Shown: in pieces, positions 19,466 through 27,693 of the stretch
How positions within the stretch are numbered: the first letter of the stretch is position 1
Layout: every line of letters starts with the position of its first letter
NCBI GenBank assembly: GCA_017428265.1
Contig: JAFRRD010000039.1
Coordinates: 54,087 to 118,086 of the forward strand
Origin: Lachnospiraceae bacterium
GTDB lineage: Bacteria > Bacillota > Clostridia > Lachnospirales > Lachnospiraceae
Direction of reading: 5' to 3'
Length of the DNA: 64,000 nt
Program-made: the position numbers and the translations under genes
The notes under the pieces: model-generated
What the model saw: the letters and a program-made list of their open reading frames with translations, nothing else
Told to the model about the DNA's origin: nothing
Databases searched by the model: none

Positions 19466-20698
19466 ATGAACCAGCTTTTGCGTTCCCACGCTGATCTAAT
19501 CATTAAGGAAGCCATTGCCGCCGTCCAGCCTGACGCTGCCGTCAGACGCGCGCTGGAAGGGAAAGAATTCCCCGGCCGGGTGCTGCTGGTCGCCGCCGGC
19601 AAGGCTGCCTGGCAGATGGCGAAAGCCGCTTCCGACTTTCTCGGCAGCCGGATCGAAAAGGGCGTGGTCGTGACCAAATACGACCACGTCATGGGTCCGA
19701 TCGCCAATTTCGACTGCTATGAAGCCGGCCATCCGGTACCGGATGAGAATTCCTTCAAAGGCACGCAGGCGGCTCTTGACCTCGTCGACGGACTGACGGA
19801 CAAGGATACGGTCCTGTTCCTTTTGTCCGGCGGCGGCAGCGCGCTCTTTGAAAAGCCGCTGGTTCCGGCCGAAGAACTGCAGGACATCACCGGCCAGCTT
19901 CTCGCCTGCGGTGCCGACATCGTCGAGATCAATACGATCCGCAAGCGCCTTTCCGGCGTCAAAGGCGGGCGTTTTGCCCTCTTCTGCGCACCGGCGAAGG
20001 TGGAAGCCGTCGTCCTGTCCGATATTCTGAGCGATCCGCTCGACATGATTGCCTCCGGCCCGGCCTGCCCCGACAGCACCACGTGCGCGGATGCCGTGCG
20101 CATCGCGGAAAAATACGGCCTGAAGATGTCTGCGGCAGCGGCCGAATTACTGCGGCAGGAAACGCCCAAACAGCTGGATAACGTGTCCACGCAGATCAAC
20201 GGAAGCGTGCGCGAGCTGTGCTCCGCAGCCGCAAAGGTCTGCACGTCGCTCGGCTATGAGCCGGTCCTTCTAACCGACCAGCTCTGCTGCCAGGCGAAGG
20301 AAGCCGGAAGCTTCATGGCGTCGATCCTGAAGACGCACGCGGCCGACGGAAAGCCCATGGCCTTCATCGCGGGCGGCGAAACGGTGGTCAAGCTGACCGG
20401 CCACGGCAAGGGCGGACGGAACCAGGAACTGGCTCTCGCGGCGGCAGCCGGGATCGCCGGCATGAAGAATGCCTGCGTCTTCTCCGTGGGCAGCGACGGG
20501 ACCGACGGTCCGACCGATGCGGCCGGCGGCTGCTGCGACGGCGACAGCTGCGAAGAATTGAAGCAGCAGGGACTTACCGTCGATGCCGTCCTGCAGGACA
20601 ACGATGCCTACCACGCCCTGCAGAAGATCGGCGGCCTGATCATGACCGGCCCGACCGGCACCAATGTCAACGACGTGGCGGTCGCACTGATCCGCTGA
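19466..20698 (+). CDS. Glycerate 2-kinase (MOFRL family)
   Basis: 410 residues from the ATG at 19466, preceded by AAGAGGAAG. The DUF4147 part includes VAAGKAAWQMA, LLSGGGSALF and SGPACPDSTT; the C-terminal MOFRL domain includes GGRNQELALAAA and SVGSDGTDGPTDAAGG. These type-II kinases convert glycerate to 2-phosphoglycerate, which enters glycolysis just after GpmI, so the location beside pgk-tpiA-gpmI makes metabolic sense. It ends at a strong bidirectional terminator shared with the convergent sugar kinase. Confidence 0.9.
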   Translation: MNQLLRSHADLIIKEAIAAVQPDAAVRRALEGKEFPGRVLLVAAGKAAWQMAKAASDFLGSRIEKGVVVTKYDHVMGPIANFDCYEAGHPVPDENSFKGTQAALDLVDGLTDKDTVLFLLSGGGSALFEKPLVPAEELQDITGQLLACGADIVEINTIRKRLSGVKGGRFALFCAPAKVEAVVLSDILSDPLDMIASGPACPDSTTCADAVRIAEKYGLKMSAAAAELLRQETPKQLDNVSTQINGSVRELCSAAAKVCTSLGYEPVLLTDQLCCQAKEAGSFMASILKTHAADGKPMAFIAGGETVVKLTGHGKGGRNQELALAAAAGIAGMKNACVFSVGSDGTDGPTDAAGGCCDGDSCEELKQQGLTVDAVLQDNDAYHALQKIGGLIMTGPTGTNVNDVAVALIR

Positions 20699-20714
20699 CG
20701 GCTGTACGAAACAT

Positions 20715-20757
20715 AAAAACAGCGACGGACCCGTTTCACAGGTCCGTCGCTGTTTTT
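20715..20757. terminator. Strong bidirectional terminator
   Basis: A perfect 17-bp stem (AAAAACAGCGACGGACC paired with its inverse) and a 9-base loop, with T-runs in both directions. It separates convergent glycerate kinase and PfkB kinase. Confidence 0.9.
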
Positions 20758-20775
20758 TTATGTGCTGTCTGCCGT

Positions 20776-21747
20776 TTATCGGTTTTCCCGCAGCAGTTTT
20801 TCGATTCTCTCCGCATCCGGAAGGGACGGGATCACGCCCTTTTTCGTCGTGACCAGGTAGGCGGCTCCGTTGGCCGTTCGCAGCATTTCGTGCAGCTGCG
20901 CCTCATCAAGGTCCAGGCCGTGTTCCAGAACATAGTGCAGCACCAGCGCACAGAAGGTATCGCCTGCGCCGCTGGTCTCGATCACGCCGCCCAGATGAAA
21001 CGAGTCCTCAAACACGCGGTGTTTCCCGCAGAAAGCCATGCTGCCGTCCGCCCCCATCGTCAGGTCCAGCAGCCGGATGTCCGGATACGCCGCGAGCAGT
21101 TTTTCGGCTCCGGCCGGATAATCCTCCGTCCCCGTGAGAAAACTCACTTCGTTGTCCGAGATCTTGACGATATCCGCCTGTCCGAGGCCCCAGAGGATCC
21201 GCTTTTTCGCTTCTTCCTCGCTGTCCCAGAGAGAAAGGCGCAGGTTCGGATCGAAGGAAATGACGGTCCCCGCTTCGCGGGCCAGTGCGACCGCTTTTTC
21301 CGTAGCGCTCCGGCAGGGCTCATCAGTCAGGGACAGCGTCCCGAAATGGAAGATCCTTGTGTTCCGGATCCGCTCTTCGTCCACTTCCTCCGGGCGCAGC
21401 ATCAGGTCCGCGCCGGGTTTCCGGTAGAAGCTGAACTCCCGGTCGCCGCCCGGCAGCGTATGCACAAAGGCAAGCGTCGTCGGGATCCGTTCATCGCGCC
21501 GCAGGCCTGCCGTATCCACGCCGAGGCCCTGCAGGGTCCGCTCCAGCTGGTCGCCGAAAGCATCCCGGCCAACCTTGCCGAGGAAGGCGCAGCGCCGCCC
21601 CAGTTTGCCGAGCATGGCCAGGACATTGGCCGGCGCACCGCCCGGATTTGCTTCGAACAGGGGATTTCCCTGCGGGCCGGTCCCGCTCTGCACCAGGTCG
21701 ATCAGCAGTTCACCGACGGCCGTCACATCCGTTTTCTTTGCTTCCAT
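20776..21747 (-). CDS. PfkB-family sugar kinase, fructokinase-like
   Basis: 323 residues with the two PfkB signatures: GGAPANVLAMLGKLG near residue 31 and ETSGAGDTFCALVLHYVLEHG near 245-265, containing the catalytic Asp and anion hole GAGD. Residues such as FEANPGGAPAN and FSFYRKPGADLML match fructokinases, so ATP-dependent phosphorylation of fructose is most likely; other keto sugars remain possible. There is no sugar transporter or regulator beside it. It ends 11 bases after... the phosphodiesterase gene's stop is 11 bases upstream of its start, so those two are probably co-transcribed. Confidence 0.85.
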   Translation of the reverse strand: MEAKKTDVTAVGELLIDLVQSGTGPQGNPLFEANPGGAPANVLAMLGKLGRRCAFLGKVGRDAFGDQLERTLQGLGVDTAGLRRDERIPTTLAFVHTLPGGDREFSFYRKPGADLMLRPEEVDEERIRNTRIFHFGTLSLTDEPCRSATEKAVALAREAGTVISFDPNLRLSLWDSEEEAKKRILWGLGQADIVKISDNEVSFLTGTEDYPAGAEKLLAAYPDIRLLDLTMGADGSMAFCGKHRVFEDSFHLGGVIETSGAGDTFCALVLHYVLEHGLDLDEAQLHEMLRTANGAAYLVTTKKGVIPSLPDAERIEKLLRENR

Positions 21748-21758
21748 TCTTACACCTC

Positions 21759-22226
21759 TCAGAGCTCCGCGATCCGCGGAAACAGTTTCCCGTCTTTGAT
21801 CTCAATGATGCCGCAGCTCGCGCCGTAGCCTCTCGCGCTGCCCGGATTCATCAGCAGAAGGTCTCCTCTCTGCTCCAGATACGCTTCGTGCGTATGCCCG
21901 AACAGAACCGCCTGCGCCTGATTTTTCTTCGCTTCTGTCACAAGGCTCAGGAAATCCCTGTCCCATTTGACGCCGTAGCGGTGTCCGTGCGTGAGAAAGA
22001 AGCGGACGCCGCCGACCGTACAGCAAAGGTCCGCCGGCAGTTCCGAATAAATGTCGCAGTTGCCCCGCACCGCCTCGATCGGGAGGTTGGGATATTCCCT
22101 CCGCAGCGAAGCAAGATCCCCTTCCCCGTCCCCGAGGAAGAAGACGAAGTCCGGCGCCTCCTGCCTGACCGCTTCCTTCAGTTTGTACGCATATCCGTGC
22201 GAATCCGAGAATACACAGATCTTCAT
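21759..22226 (-). CDS. YfcE/MJ0936-type metallophosphodiesterase
   Basis: 155 residues, a compact calcineurin-like fold with all metal motifs: FSDSHG (D-x-H), FFLGDGEGD, RGNCD (GN-C/H-D), THGHRYG and GHTH. The family hydrolyses phosphodiesters with bound manganese; natural substrates are mostly unknown. GGAGG precedes the ATG at 22224-22226. The gene starts just after the gap terminator and is probably transcribed with the PfkB kinase 11 bases downstream. Confidence 0.9.
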   Translation of the reverse strand: MKICVFSDSHGYAYKLKEAVRQEAPDFVFFLGDGEGDLASLRREYPNLPIEAVRGNCDIYSELPADLCCTVGGVRFFLTHGHRYGVKWDRDFLSLVTEAKKNQAQAVLFGHTHEAYLEQRGDLLLMNPGSARGYGASCGIIEIKDGKLFPRIAEL

Positions 22227-22240
22227 GACTGCCTCCTTTA

Positions 22241-22272
22241 AAAAAGCAGGTATCCGAAGATACCCGCTTTTT
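22241..22272 (-). terminator. Terminator of gap
   Basis: AAAAAGC-A-GGTATC pairs with GATACC-C-GCTTTTT around CGAA, with one mismatch; on the minus strand the stem ends in a T-run. It lies 33 bases past the gap stop. Confidence 0.75.
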
Positions 22273-22304
22273 ATTTGCCCTTTCGGGGCGGTACAGATCC
22301 TTTA

Positions 22305-23312
22305 TCAGGCCTGGACCTCGGCGATGTGGGCAAGGAGCCGCATCATGTTGCAGGTGAAGCCGTACTCATTGTCGTACCAGGCGATCAGCTTCATGAAGTG
22401 GCCGTTCAGGGCGATGCCGGCCTGCGCATCGAAGACGCTGGCATTGGTCTCGCCGATGACGTCGGAGGAGACGATGGGCAGTTCTTCATAACGCATGACA
22501 CCCTTCAGCTCGCCTTCGCAGGCAGCCTTGACGGCGGCGCAGACTTCGTCATAGGTGGTCTCTTTGGCCAGGCTGACGGTCAGGTCGACGACGGATCCGT
22601 CGGGAGCCGGGATACGCATGGACATACCGGTCAGTTTGCCCTTCAGTTCGGGAATGACCTTGCCCACAGCCTTGGCGGCGCCGGTGGTGGAGGGGATGAT
22701 GTTGTCATAGGTGCTGCGGCCAAGGCGCCAGTTCTTCTTGGAGTAGTCGTCCACGATGTTCTGGGTGGCGGTGGCGGCGTGCACGGTGGTCATCAGGCCT
22801 TCCACGATGCCGAAGTTGTCCTGCAGGACCTTGGCCAGAGGGGCCAGGCAGTTGGTGGTGCAGGAAGCGGCGGAAGCGGTCTTAAGAGCCGGATCGAATT
22901 TCTTGTGGTTGACGCCGTAGACGAACATGGGGGTGTCATCCTTGGCAGGCGCGCTCATCAGCACGAACTTGGCGCCGGCATCCAGGTGAGGCTGTACGCT
23001 CTCCTTGGTCAGGAACTTGCCGGTGCATTCCACGATGTATTCGGCGCCCAGCTTGCCCCAGCCCAGGTTGGCAGGGTTGCGGTCGTTCAGCAGCGGGATA
23101 GCCTTGCCGTTGATGATGAGGTGGTTCTCGTCATATTCCACGGTGCCTTCCCATTTGCCGTGCACGGTGTCGTGCGCGAAGACGTAAGCGAGCTGCTCAG
23201 GGGTCTTGTCGGGGGCGTTGATCGCCACGATGTCCATATCTCCCCGGCGGATCGCCACGCGGGCTGCCAGACGGCCGATGCGGCCGAAACCGCTGATACC
23301 AATTTTAATCAT
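22305..23312 (-). CDS. gap: Glyceraldehyde-3-phosphate dehydrogenase
   Basis: 335 residues. GISGFGRIGRLAARVA forms the dinucleotide site, ASAASCTTNCLAPLAKVL holds the catalytic Cys151 and the C-terminus has the usual WYDNEYGF. It oxidises glyceraldehyde 3-phosphate to 1,3-bisphosphoglycerate. At the end of the second beta strand, where NAD-specific enzymes normally have IND, this protein has INAPDK: the Asp that contacts the adenosine ribose is replaced by Ala. Cofactor preference may therefore be relaxed. Single-gene unit with its own promoter and terminator; codon use is visibly biased, as for a highly expressed gene. Confidence 0.96.
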   Translation of the reverse strand: MIKIGISGFGRIGRLAARVAIRRGDMDIVAINAPDKTPEQLAYVFAHDTVHGKWEGTVEYDENHLIINGKAIPLLNDRNPANLGWGKLGAEYIVECTGKFLTKESVQPHLDAGAKFVLMSAPAKDDTPMFVYGVNHKKFDPALKTASAASCTTNCLAPLAKVLQDNFGIVEGLMTTVHAATATQNIVDDYSKKNWRLGRSTYDNIIPSTTGAAKAVGKVIPELKGKLTGMSMRIPAPDGSVVDLTVSLAKETTYDEVCAAVKAACEGELKGVMRYEELPIVSSDVIGETNASVFDAQAGIALNGHFMKLIAWYDNEYGFTCNMMRLLAHIAEVQA

Positions 23313-23350
23313 AGTAATACCTCTCTTTTTTATTTAGGTTTACAGGGGCT

Positions 23351-23379
23351 ATTGTAAGAGTTTGTGAAATTTTTTTCAA
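23351..23379 (-). promoter_or_regulatory. gap promoter
   Basis: Reading leftward: TTGAAA, exactly 17 bases, TACAAT, with an A/T-rich stretch upstream; AGAGAGG lies before the ATG. Confidence 0.75.
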
Positions 23380-23450
23380 GCGATTTCTTTGAAAATATTA
23401 CGTTTTTTTAGGTTTCAGTTTTTCGAAATCGGCTTTTCCCGGAGTGTTTC

Positions 23451-24680
23451 TTAATCCAGCTCGCGGTGTCCCTCCCGCACGAACTGAGCGCAGATCTTGG
23501 TGAGTCCTTTTGCCACGTTCGTGAAAGCGTTCCGGAGGCGCGTCCCCTTATCCTGCGGGTCACCGTCCTTGACCGGCTCTCCGCAAATGTAGGCCTTGTC
23601 GGCGATCGTACGCGGATACTTCATATAGCAGTAGGGCGCATTGCTGTTCCCATCCGTGAACAGTTTATAGGTTTCCAGATGGTTCTCAAAATATCTTTGA
23701 AGATGCCTGACCGTCATCTCGCAGGTCCCCAGAAGGTTCTGCACCGCCGTCAGCGCTGACGTCTTCTTTCTTGCTTCCGTAAGAACTTCGTTCTGGATCC
23801 TCTTGCATTCCTTGATCGCCAGTTCACATTGGCCCTTATAGTCGCTGTTGCTTTTCATCTGGGCGATCTCGATCGTATAATCATCAATGATCTCCGTCTT
23901 GGCATCCATCTCCGGGCTCACGGAAAAGACCCCGTCCGAAGTGAAGCGGAAGCCGCGCCGGACAAACCACTGGCTCTCAGCGCTGTCCAGGTACGTCTCT
24001 CTCCTCTTTTTCCGATAACCGTCCCGCAGTGACGATTTGGATAATTTCCCGACATTTTCCTGATAATACTTTTCCGCCTTCGGCGCTTTCGAGTGCCTGT
24101 CCGAGCCGATCCACTGGGAGACCCATGCATCCGCATTATACATGATGGCATCGATGTCTTCGTATAATTGCTTGTCAAATCCGCATTCCTTGAAATTATC
24201 GACGATCATATCCAGTGCATTGGCATTCTCAAACGGAAGCCAGGGCAGAAGCCCGCGCAGTTCGATCATGACCTTCAGGAGCTCGCCGATGTCTTTATAG
24301 TACTTTTTGCAGGTCAGAAACGCCTGCTTTGTCCCTTTCCCGTCGCCGAGGACTCCCGAGAGAGTATTGAAAAAGTCGTCTGAAGGGATATCCCCGTTCA
24401 GATCGTCGTTCTTCATGTAGAAGGTGCTGATCCACCCTCCCGGTCCCAGATCGTTCATCAGGATCGTTTTCCGCAGATCATCCGTCTTTTTATAGTCATT
24501 ATTGGTCTGCATGGCGATCACTTGCGAAATAAAACCGTTGATGCGCTCGCTCACGCCGTTCAGCTCATTGATAATGTTGCCTTCATCGATAAACTGCCAC
24601 ATCTCGAGTTCGCTGAAGACCTGCTTCATGTTGTCTATGGCTTCCTGATCATAATCGCTGAAATCTATTGCTTCACCCAT
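23451..24680 (-). CDS. Hypothetical helical protein in the SPFH/TPM cluster
   Basis: 409 residues, soluble, no signal peptide. Predicted largely helical, with acidic N-terminus (SDYDQEAIDNMKQVFSELEMW), charged central part and a Cys pair in the last third (CELAIKECKR). No family recognised. It is the last gene of a run that begins with the zinc-ribbon, TPM and SPFH genes and lies 38 bases after another unrecognised gene, so I infer a role with that membrane-associated system. AT content is slightly above the neighbours. Confidence 0.6.
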   Translation of the reverse strand: MGEAIDFSDYDQEAIDNMKQVFSELEMWQFIDEGNIINELNGVSERINGFISQVIAMQTNNDYKKTDDLRKTILMNDLGPGGWISTFYMKNDDLNGDIPSDDFFNTLSGVLGDGKGTKQAFLTCKKYYKDIGELLKVMIELRGLLPWLPFENANALDMIVDNFKECGFDKQLYEDIDAIMYNADAWVSQWIGSDRHSKAPKAEKYYQENVGKLSKSSLRDGYRKKRRETYLDSAESQWFVRRGFRFTSDGVFSVSPEMDAKTEIIDDYTIEIAQMKSNSDYKGQCELAIKECKRIQNEVLTEARKKTSALTAVQNLLGTCEMTVRHLQRYFENHLETYKLFTDGNSNAPYCYMKYPRTIADKAYICGEPVKDGDPQDKGTRLRNAFTNVAKGLTKICAQFVREGHRELD

Positions 24681-24718
24681 ATTTGCGCCTCCGCTCGGTG
24701 TTTTATTCGCGATCCGGA

Positions 24719-26005
24719 TCAGAACCGGATCTCATAATCGCGCACGTACCATCTGCCGCCGTTGGTCCGGATCAGATTCCGTCTCACAGGGCTGCCCAGC
24801 TGCTTGCCGTTTTTGTCGAATGAGACGGTCTGGACGGAAGCATATTCCACCTTTTCGCCGTATCTCGCTTCGATCGCTTTCTGATCCTCCGCGGAAAGGA
24901 AGAAGGAATCCAGACCGCTCTCGTCGCTGTAGCCCTTGACCACCGTGATCTTGGTGGATTCCGGAACGACTTCCGCATGGACATATTCCCCGTGCAGCCG
25001 TTCCTGATGCAGATCCCAGTGATACAGCATCAGCGATTCCTGGATCGGGTTCTGCCGTCTTTCCGGCTGGATGCAGTCGACGTAGAGGTCGTAGTTCTTT
25101 TCCTTGATGGCCTGACGGAAGATCTCGACGAGCCGCTCGGGCGTCACGTCCTCCGGTACCGATTTGACGGTGTACCAGGCTTCCTTGATGGCGGCGACTT
25201 CATCTTCGCCTTCGAAATAGCCGCTGTTCTCGCGTTCCTTGTCATAAAAGCCGAGCACGTGGCCGGGCACGTAGAGCGCGATCGGCTCGACGACGGCAGC
25301 ATAGACCGGCGGTCCGATCTTCTTCTCGCCGGGTTCCGGCTGTTCCATGGTCACGCCGGTGATCTCGGCCAGGACCGTCCATTTGTCCACTTCCATCATC
25401 GTGGAATCGACCAGTCTGCGATACCGCTTCACGGCTTCGTACGGGCCGAGCCATCTGCGGCCGTTGATCTTCACGAAATACATGCCGCTTGAGCGCTTGC
25501 CGCACCAGATATATTCGCCGGTGACGCCCATGAACTGGTTCATCGGATAGCGGACTTCGTCCAGAATGACGTACTTCCCGACATAATTTTCCTGCGGCTC
25601 TTCCAGCACATCGGGAGCCGGATAGAGCTTCCCGAGCAGTTTGTCCTGATACTGCTCCCGCAGCGCGTTCCAGGCTTTCTCGCTCTTTTCGCAGTACATC
25701 TCCCGAAGCTTCTGCTCATTGACCAGATATTGCGTCATGTCGCTCGTAACATCAGTGAAATTGCCCGTCGAACCGATGATGCAGTTCCGGGCCCGCTCGA
25801 ACATGTCTTTCACTCTCGGGTCGTTCGGGGCAAATTCGCTCAGGATCTTGATGCGGGCAAGCGCGTCCTCCTTCGAGCGGAAAATGCCGGTGGCGCCCTG
25901 CGCGCGCTTTACCTCGGCTTCGAATTCCTTGAGATACATCTCCGCCTGCTGGATGCGCATGGTGAGGTTGGAGTCGTTGACGTTGAATAAGGTTTTGTCG
26001 ATCAT
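24719..26005 (-). CDS. Hypothetical multidomain protein in the SPFH/TPM cluster
   Basis: 428 residues, no membrane segment. Residues 10-90 look helical; about 140-260 are beta-rich with Trp and Tyr (GEYIWCGKRSSGMYFVKING) resembling an SH3- or OB-like barrel; about 285-410 show a helix-then-sheet pattern ending in RNLIRTNGGRWYVRDYEIRF, as in NTF2-like domains. These domain guesses are by eye. GGAAA precedes the ATG weakly. It lies between the SPFH gene and the other unrecognised gene, separated from the SPFH gene by a terminator and a tandem repeat. Confidence 0.6.
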   Translation of the reverse strand: MIDKTLFNVNDSNLTMRIQQAEMYLKEFEAEVKRAQGATGIFRSKEDALARIKILSEFAPNDPRVKDMFERARNCIIGSTGNFTDVTSDMTQYLVNEQKLREMYCEKSEKAWNALREQYQDKLLGKLYPAPDVLEEPQENYVGKYVILDEVRYPMNQFMGVTGEYIWCGKRSSGMYFVKINGRRWLGPYEAVKRYRRLVDSTMMEVDKWTVLAEITGVTMEQPEPGEKKIGPPVYAAVVEPIALYVPGHVLGFYDKERENSGYFEGEDEVAAIKEAWYTVKSVPEDVTPERLVEIFRQAIKEKNYDLYVDCIQPERRQNPIQESLMLYHWDLHQERLHGEYVHAEVVPESTKITVVKGYSDESGLDSFFLSAEDQKAIEARYGEKVEYASVQTVSFDKNGKQLGSPVRRNLIRTNGGRWYVRDYEIRF

Positions 26006-26042
26006 TATGGTTTTCCTTTCAGAGGAAATGAGAAAGATCCTT

Positions 26043-26142
26043 CGCTTCGCTCAGGATGACACTGTGGGGCGCTTCGCTCAGGATGACACTGTGGGGCGCT
26101 TCGCTCAGGATGACACTGTGGGGCGCTTCGCTCAGGATGACA
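26043..26142. repeat. 27-bp tandem repeat, nearly four copies
   Basis: Unit CGCTTCGCTCAGGATGACAC-TGTGGGG at 26043-26069, 26070-26096 and 26097-26123, identical; a fourth, shortened copy runs to about 26142. Each unit contains CGCTCAGGATGACA, also found singly at 52711-52728 and, with variation, at about 26208-26220, so a local expansion of a dispersed element is likely. No spacers, so not a CRISPR array. Confidence 0.85.
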
Positions 26143-26227
26143 GTACATGGAACAAATGAACCGCTCTGTCATTCTGAGGAGCAAAGCGACGAAGAATCTT
26201 CAAATCACTCAGGATGACAGCGTCTTG

Positions 26228-26255
26228 AAAAAGGAGCCCGCTTTGCGCGGGCTCC
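26228..26255 (-). terminator. Terminator of the SPFH gene
   Basis: GGAGCCCGC and GCGGGCTCC pair around five bases; on the minus strand the stem is followed by TTTTT. It lies 19 bases past the SPFH stop. Confidence 0.8.
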
Positions 26256-26273
26256 CGGTTGTTTCAGCCTTTA

Positions 26274-27548
26274 TCAGGGCTTCGGCGTTCCGCAGGAAGA
26301 GCAGAAGTTGCCGTCATTTTCCTTGCCGCACTTGGGGCAGGCCCAGGTCGCCGCAGGGGCAGGCTTCGGGGTGCCGCAGGCAGGGCAGAAGTTGCCTTCA
26401 TTCACTCTGCCGCACTTAGGGCAGGTCCAGGTTTCCGCAGGAGCGGGCTTCGGGGTGCCGCAGGCAGGGCAGAAGTTGCCTTCGTTGACCTTGCCGCACT
26501 TAGGGCAGGTCCAGCCGTTGGCCGGTGCCGCAGCCGTCTGCTGCGCGCCCATGGCGTACATGTTCGCGATGCTGTTGCCGGCGGTGTTCATGGTCATGCC
26601 GACACCCATCAGGCCGGCCATCGCGCCGTTCTCATTGGCGGCGGCGGTGTTGATGGCGGTGCCCACCTGGCCGGTCATGTAGCCGGCGCCGATGCTCGGA
26701 TTGGACAGTGTCGCAGCCGTCTGAAGGGTCTTGATGCGTTCCTGATCGTCTTCAGGCAGGGTCACGGTGGAAATGGCCACGCTGACGACTTCGATGCCGC
26801 GCAGTTCGCCCCACTTCTTGGACAGCTGAGCGTGCATGGCATCGGTCAGCTCTTCGTTGTGGGTAACGATCTGATTCGGGCGGATCTCCAGATCGGACAG
26901 CTTGCCGAATGCGGGCTGCAGGGCAGACAGGAACTCAGCCTTCAGCTGAGGATCCAGCTGTTCGCGGCGGTATTCCTGCGCGACGTTGCCGACGACCTTG
27001 GTGTAGAACAGCATGGGATCGGACAGCCTGTAGGAATAGATGCCGGCGCAGCGGACGGAGACGTCGATGTCAATATTGGCCCGCTTGTCGACCACGCGGA
27101 ACGGGACCGGGTTGGCGGTGCCGAACTTGTTGTCGATGATCTCTTTGGTGTTGAAGTAGTAGACGCGCTGATCCTTGCCGGTGCTGCCGCCATAGGTGAA
27201 ACGGCGGCCGACAGCCTTGAAGGTCTCCAGCAGGCTCTGGCCGAACTTGCCGGTGAAGATGGAAGGTTCGGTGGAAGAATCCCAGGTGAATTCGCCGGGC
27301 TCCGCGCAGAACTCCACGACCTTACCCTGTTCCACGATCATCATGCACTGGCCATCGGCAACAACGATGCCGGAGCCGTTGGAGATGATATTATCCGAAC
27401 CCTTGGTGTTGGAGGAACGGCTGCCGACACGCTTCTGGCCCTTGACCATCAGAGTGTCCTTGTCCAGCGCTTCACAGTAGAAAAATTCCTTCCACTGATC
27501 GGCAAGGACGCCGCCGATCGAACCCAATGCTGCAGAAATAAGACCCAT
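26274..27548 (-). CDS. SPFH-domain protein with three C-terminal zinc-ribbon pairs (YdjI-like)
   Basis: 424 residues. Residues 1-290 form an SPFH/band-7-like domain of the 'virion core protein' type found in Bacillus YdjI: KEFFYCEALDKDTLMVKGQKR, VVADGQCMMIVEQGKVVEFCAEPGE and YRLSDPMLFYTKVVGN. An Ala/Gly/Met-rich linker leads to three near-identical zinc ribbons (CPKCG-x5-FCPACGTPKP, about 348-424). SPFH proteins form membrane-associated scaffolds. In Bacillus, YdjI recruits the PspA homologue to the membrane. GGAG precedes the ATG. The triple repeat at DNA level points to recent duplication. Confidence 0.8.
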   Translation of the reverse strand: MGLISAALGSIGGVLADQWKEFFYCEALDKDTLMVKGQKRVGSRSSNTKGSDNIISNGSGIVVADGQCMMIVEQGKVVEFCAEPGEFTWDSSTEPSIFTGKFGQSLLETFKAVGRRFTYGGSTGKDQRVYYFNTKEIIDNKFGTANPVPFRVVDKRANIDIDVSVRCAGIYSYRLSDPMLFYTKVVGNVAQEYRREQLDPQLKAEFLSALQPAFGKLSDLEIRPNQIVTHNEELTDAMHAQLSKKWGELRGIEVVSVAISTVTLPEDDQERIKTLQTAATLSNPSIGAGYMTGQVGTAINTAAANENGAMAGLMGVGMTMNTAGNSIANMYAMGAQQTAAAPANGWTCPKCGKVNEGNFCPACGTPKPAPAETWTCPKCGRVNEGNFCPACGTPKPAPAATWACPKCGKENDGNFCSSCGTPKP

Positions 27549-27632
27549 AATTTAGCTCCTTTCAATTCTGTTTTCTTGTAAATCATAGATAAAAAATGGC
27601 TTTTTCTTGCTTAACCATGCTCTAACAGGGGT

Positions 27633-27641
27633 ATTATACCA
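27633..27641 (-). promoter_or_regulatory. Extended -10 promoter of the SPFH gene
   Basis: Leftward TGGTATAAT is an extended -10 box; the -35 region is weak and overlaps a small dyad AATCC-GAAA-GGATT that could be an operator. Confidence 0.55.
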
Positions 27642-27693
27642 AATCCTTTCGGATTTGTCCTCTTTTTTTGTGAATATTTTTTGAAATCTGCAT

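Noticed and set aside
26043-26142. Possible CRISPR array
   Set aside because: Repeat units abut directly with no spacers, and no cas genes are in the window.
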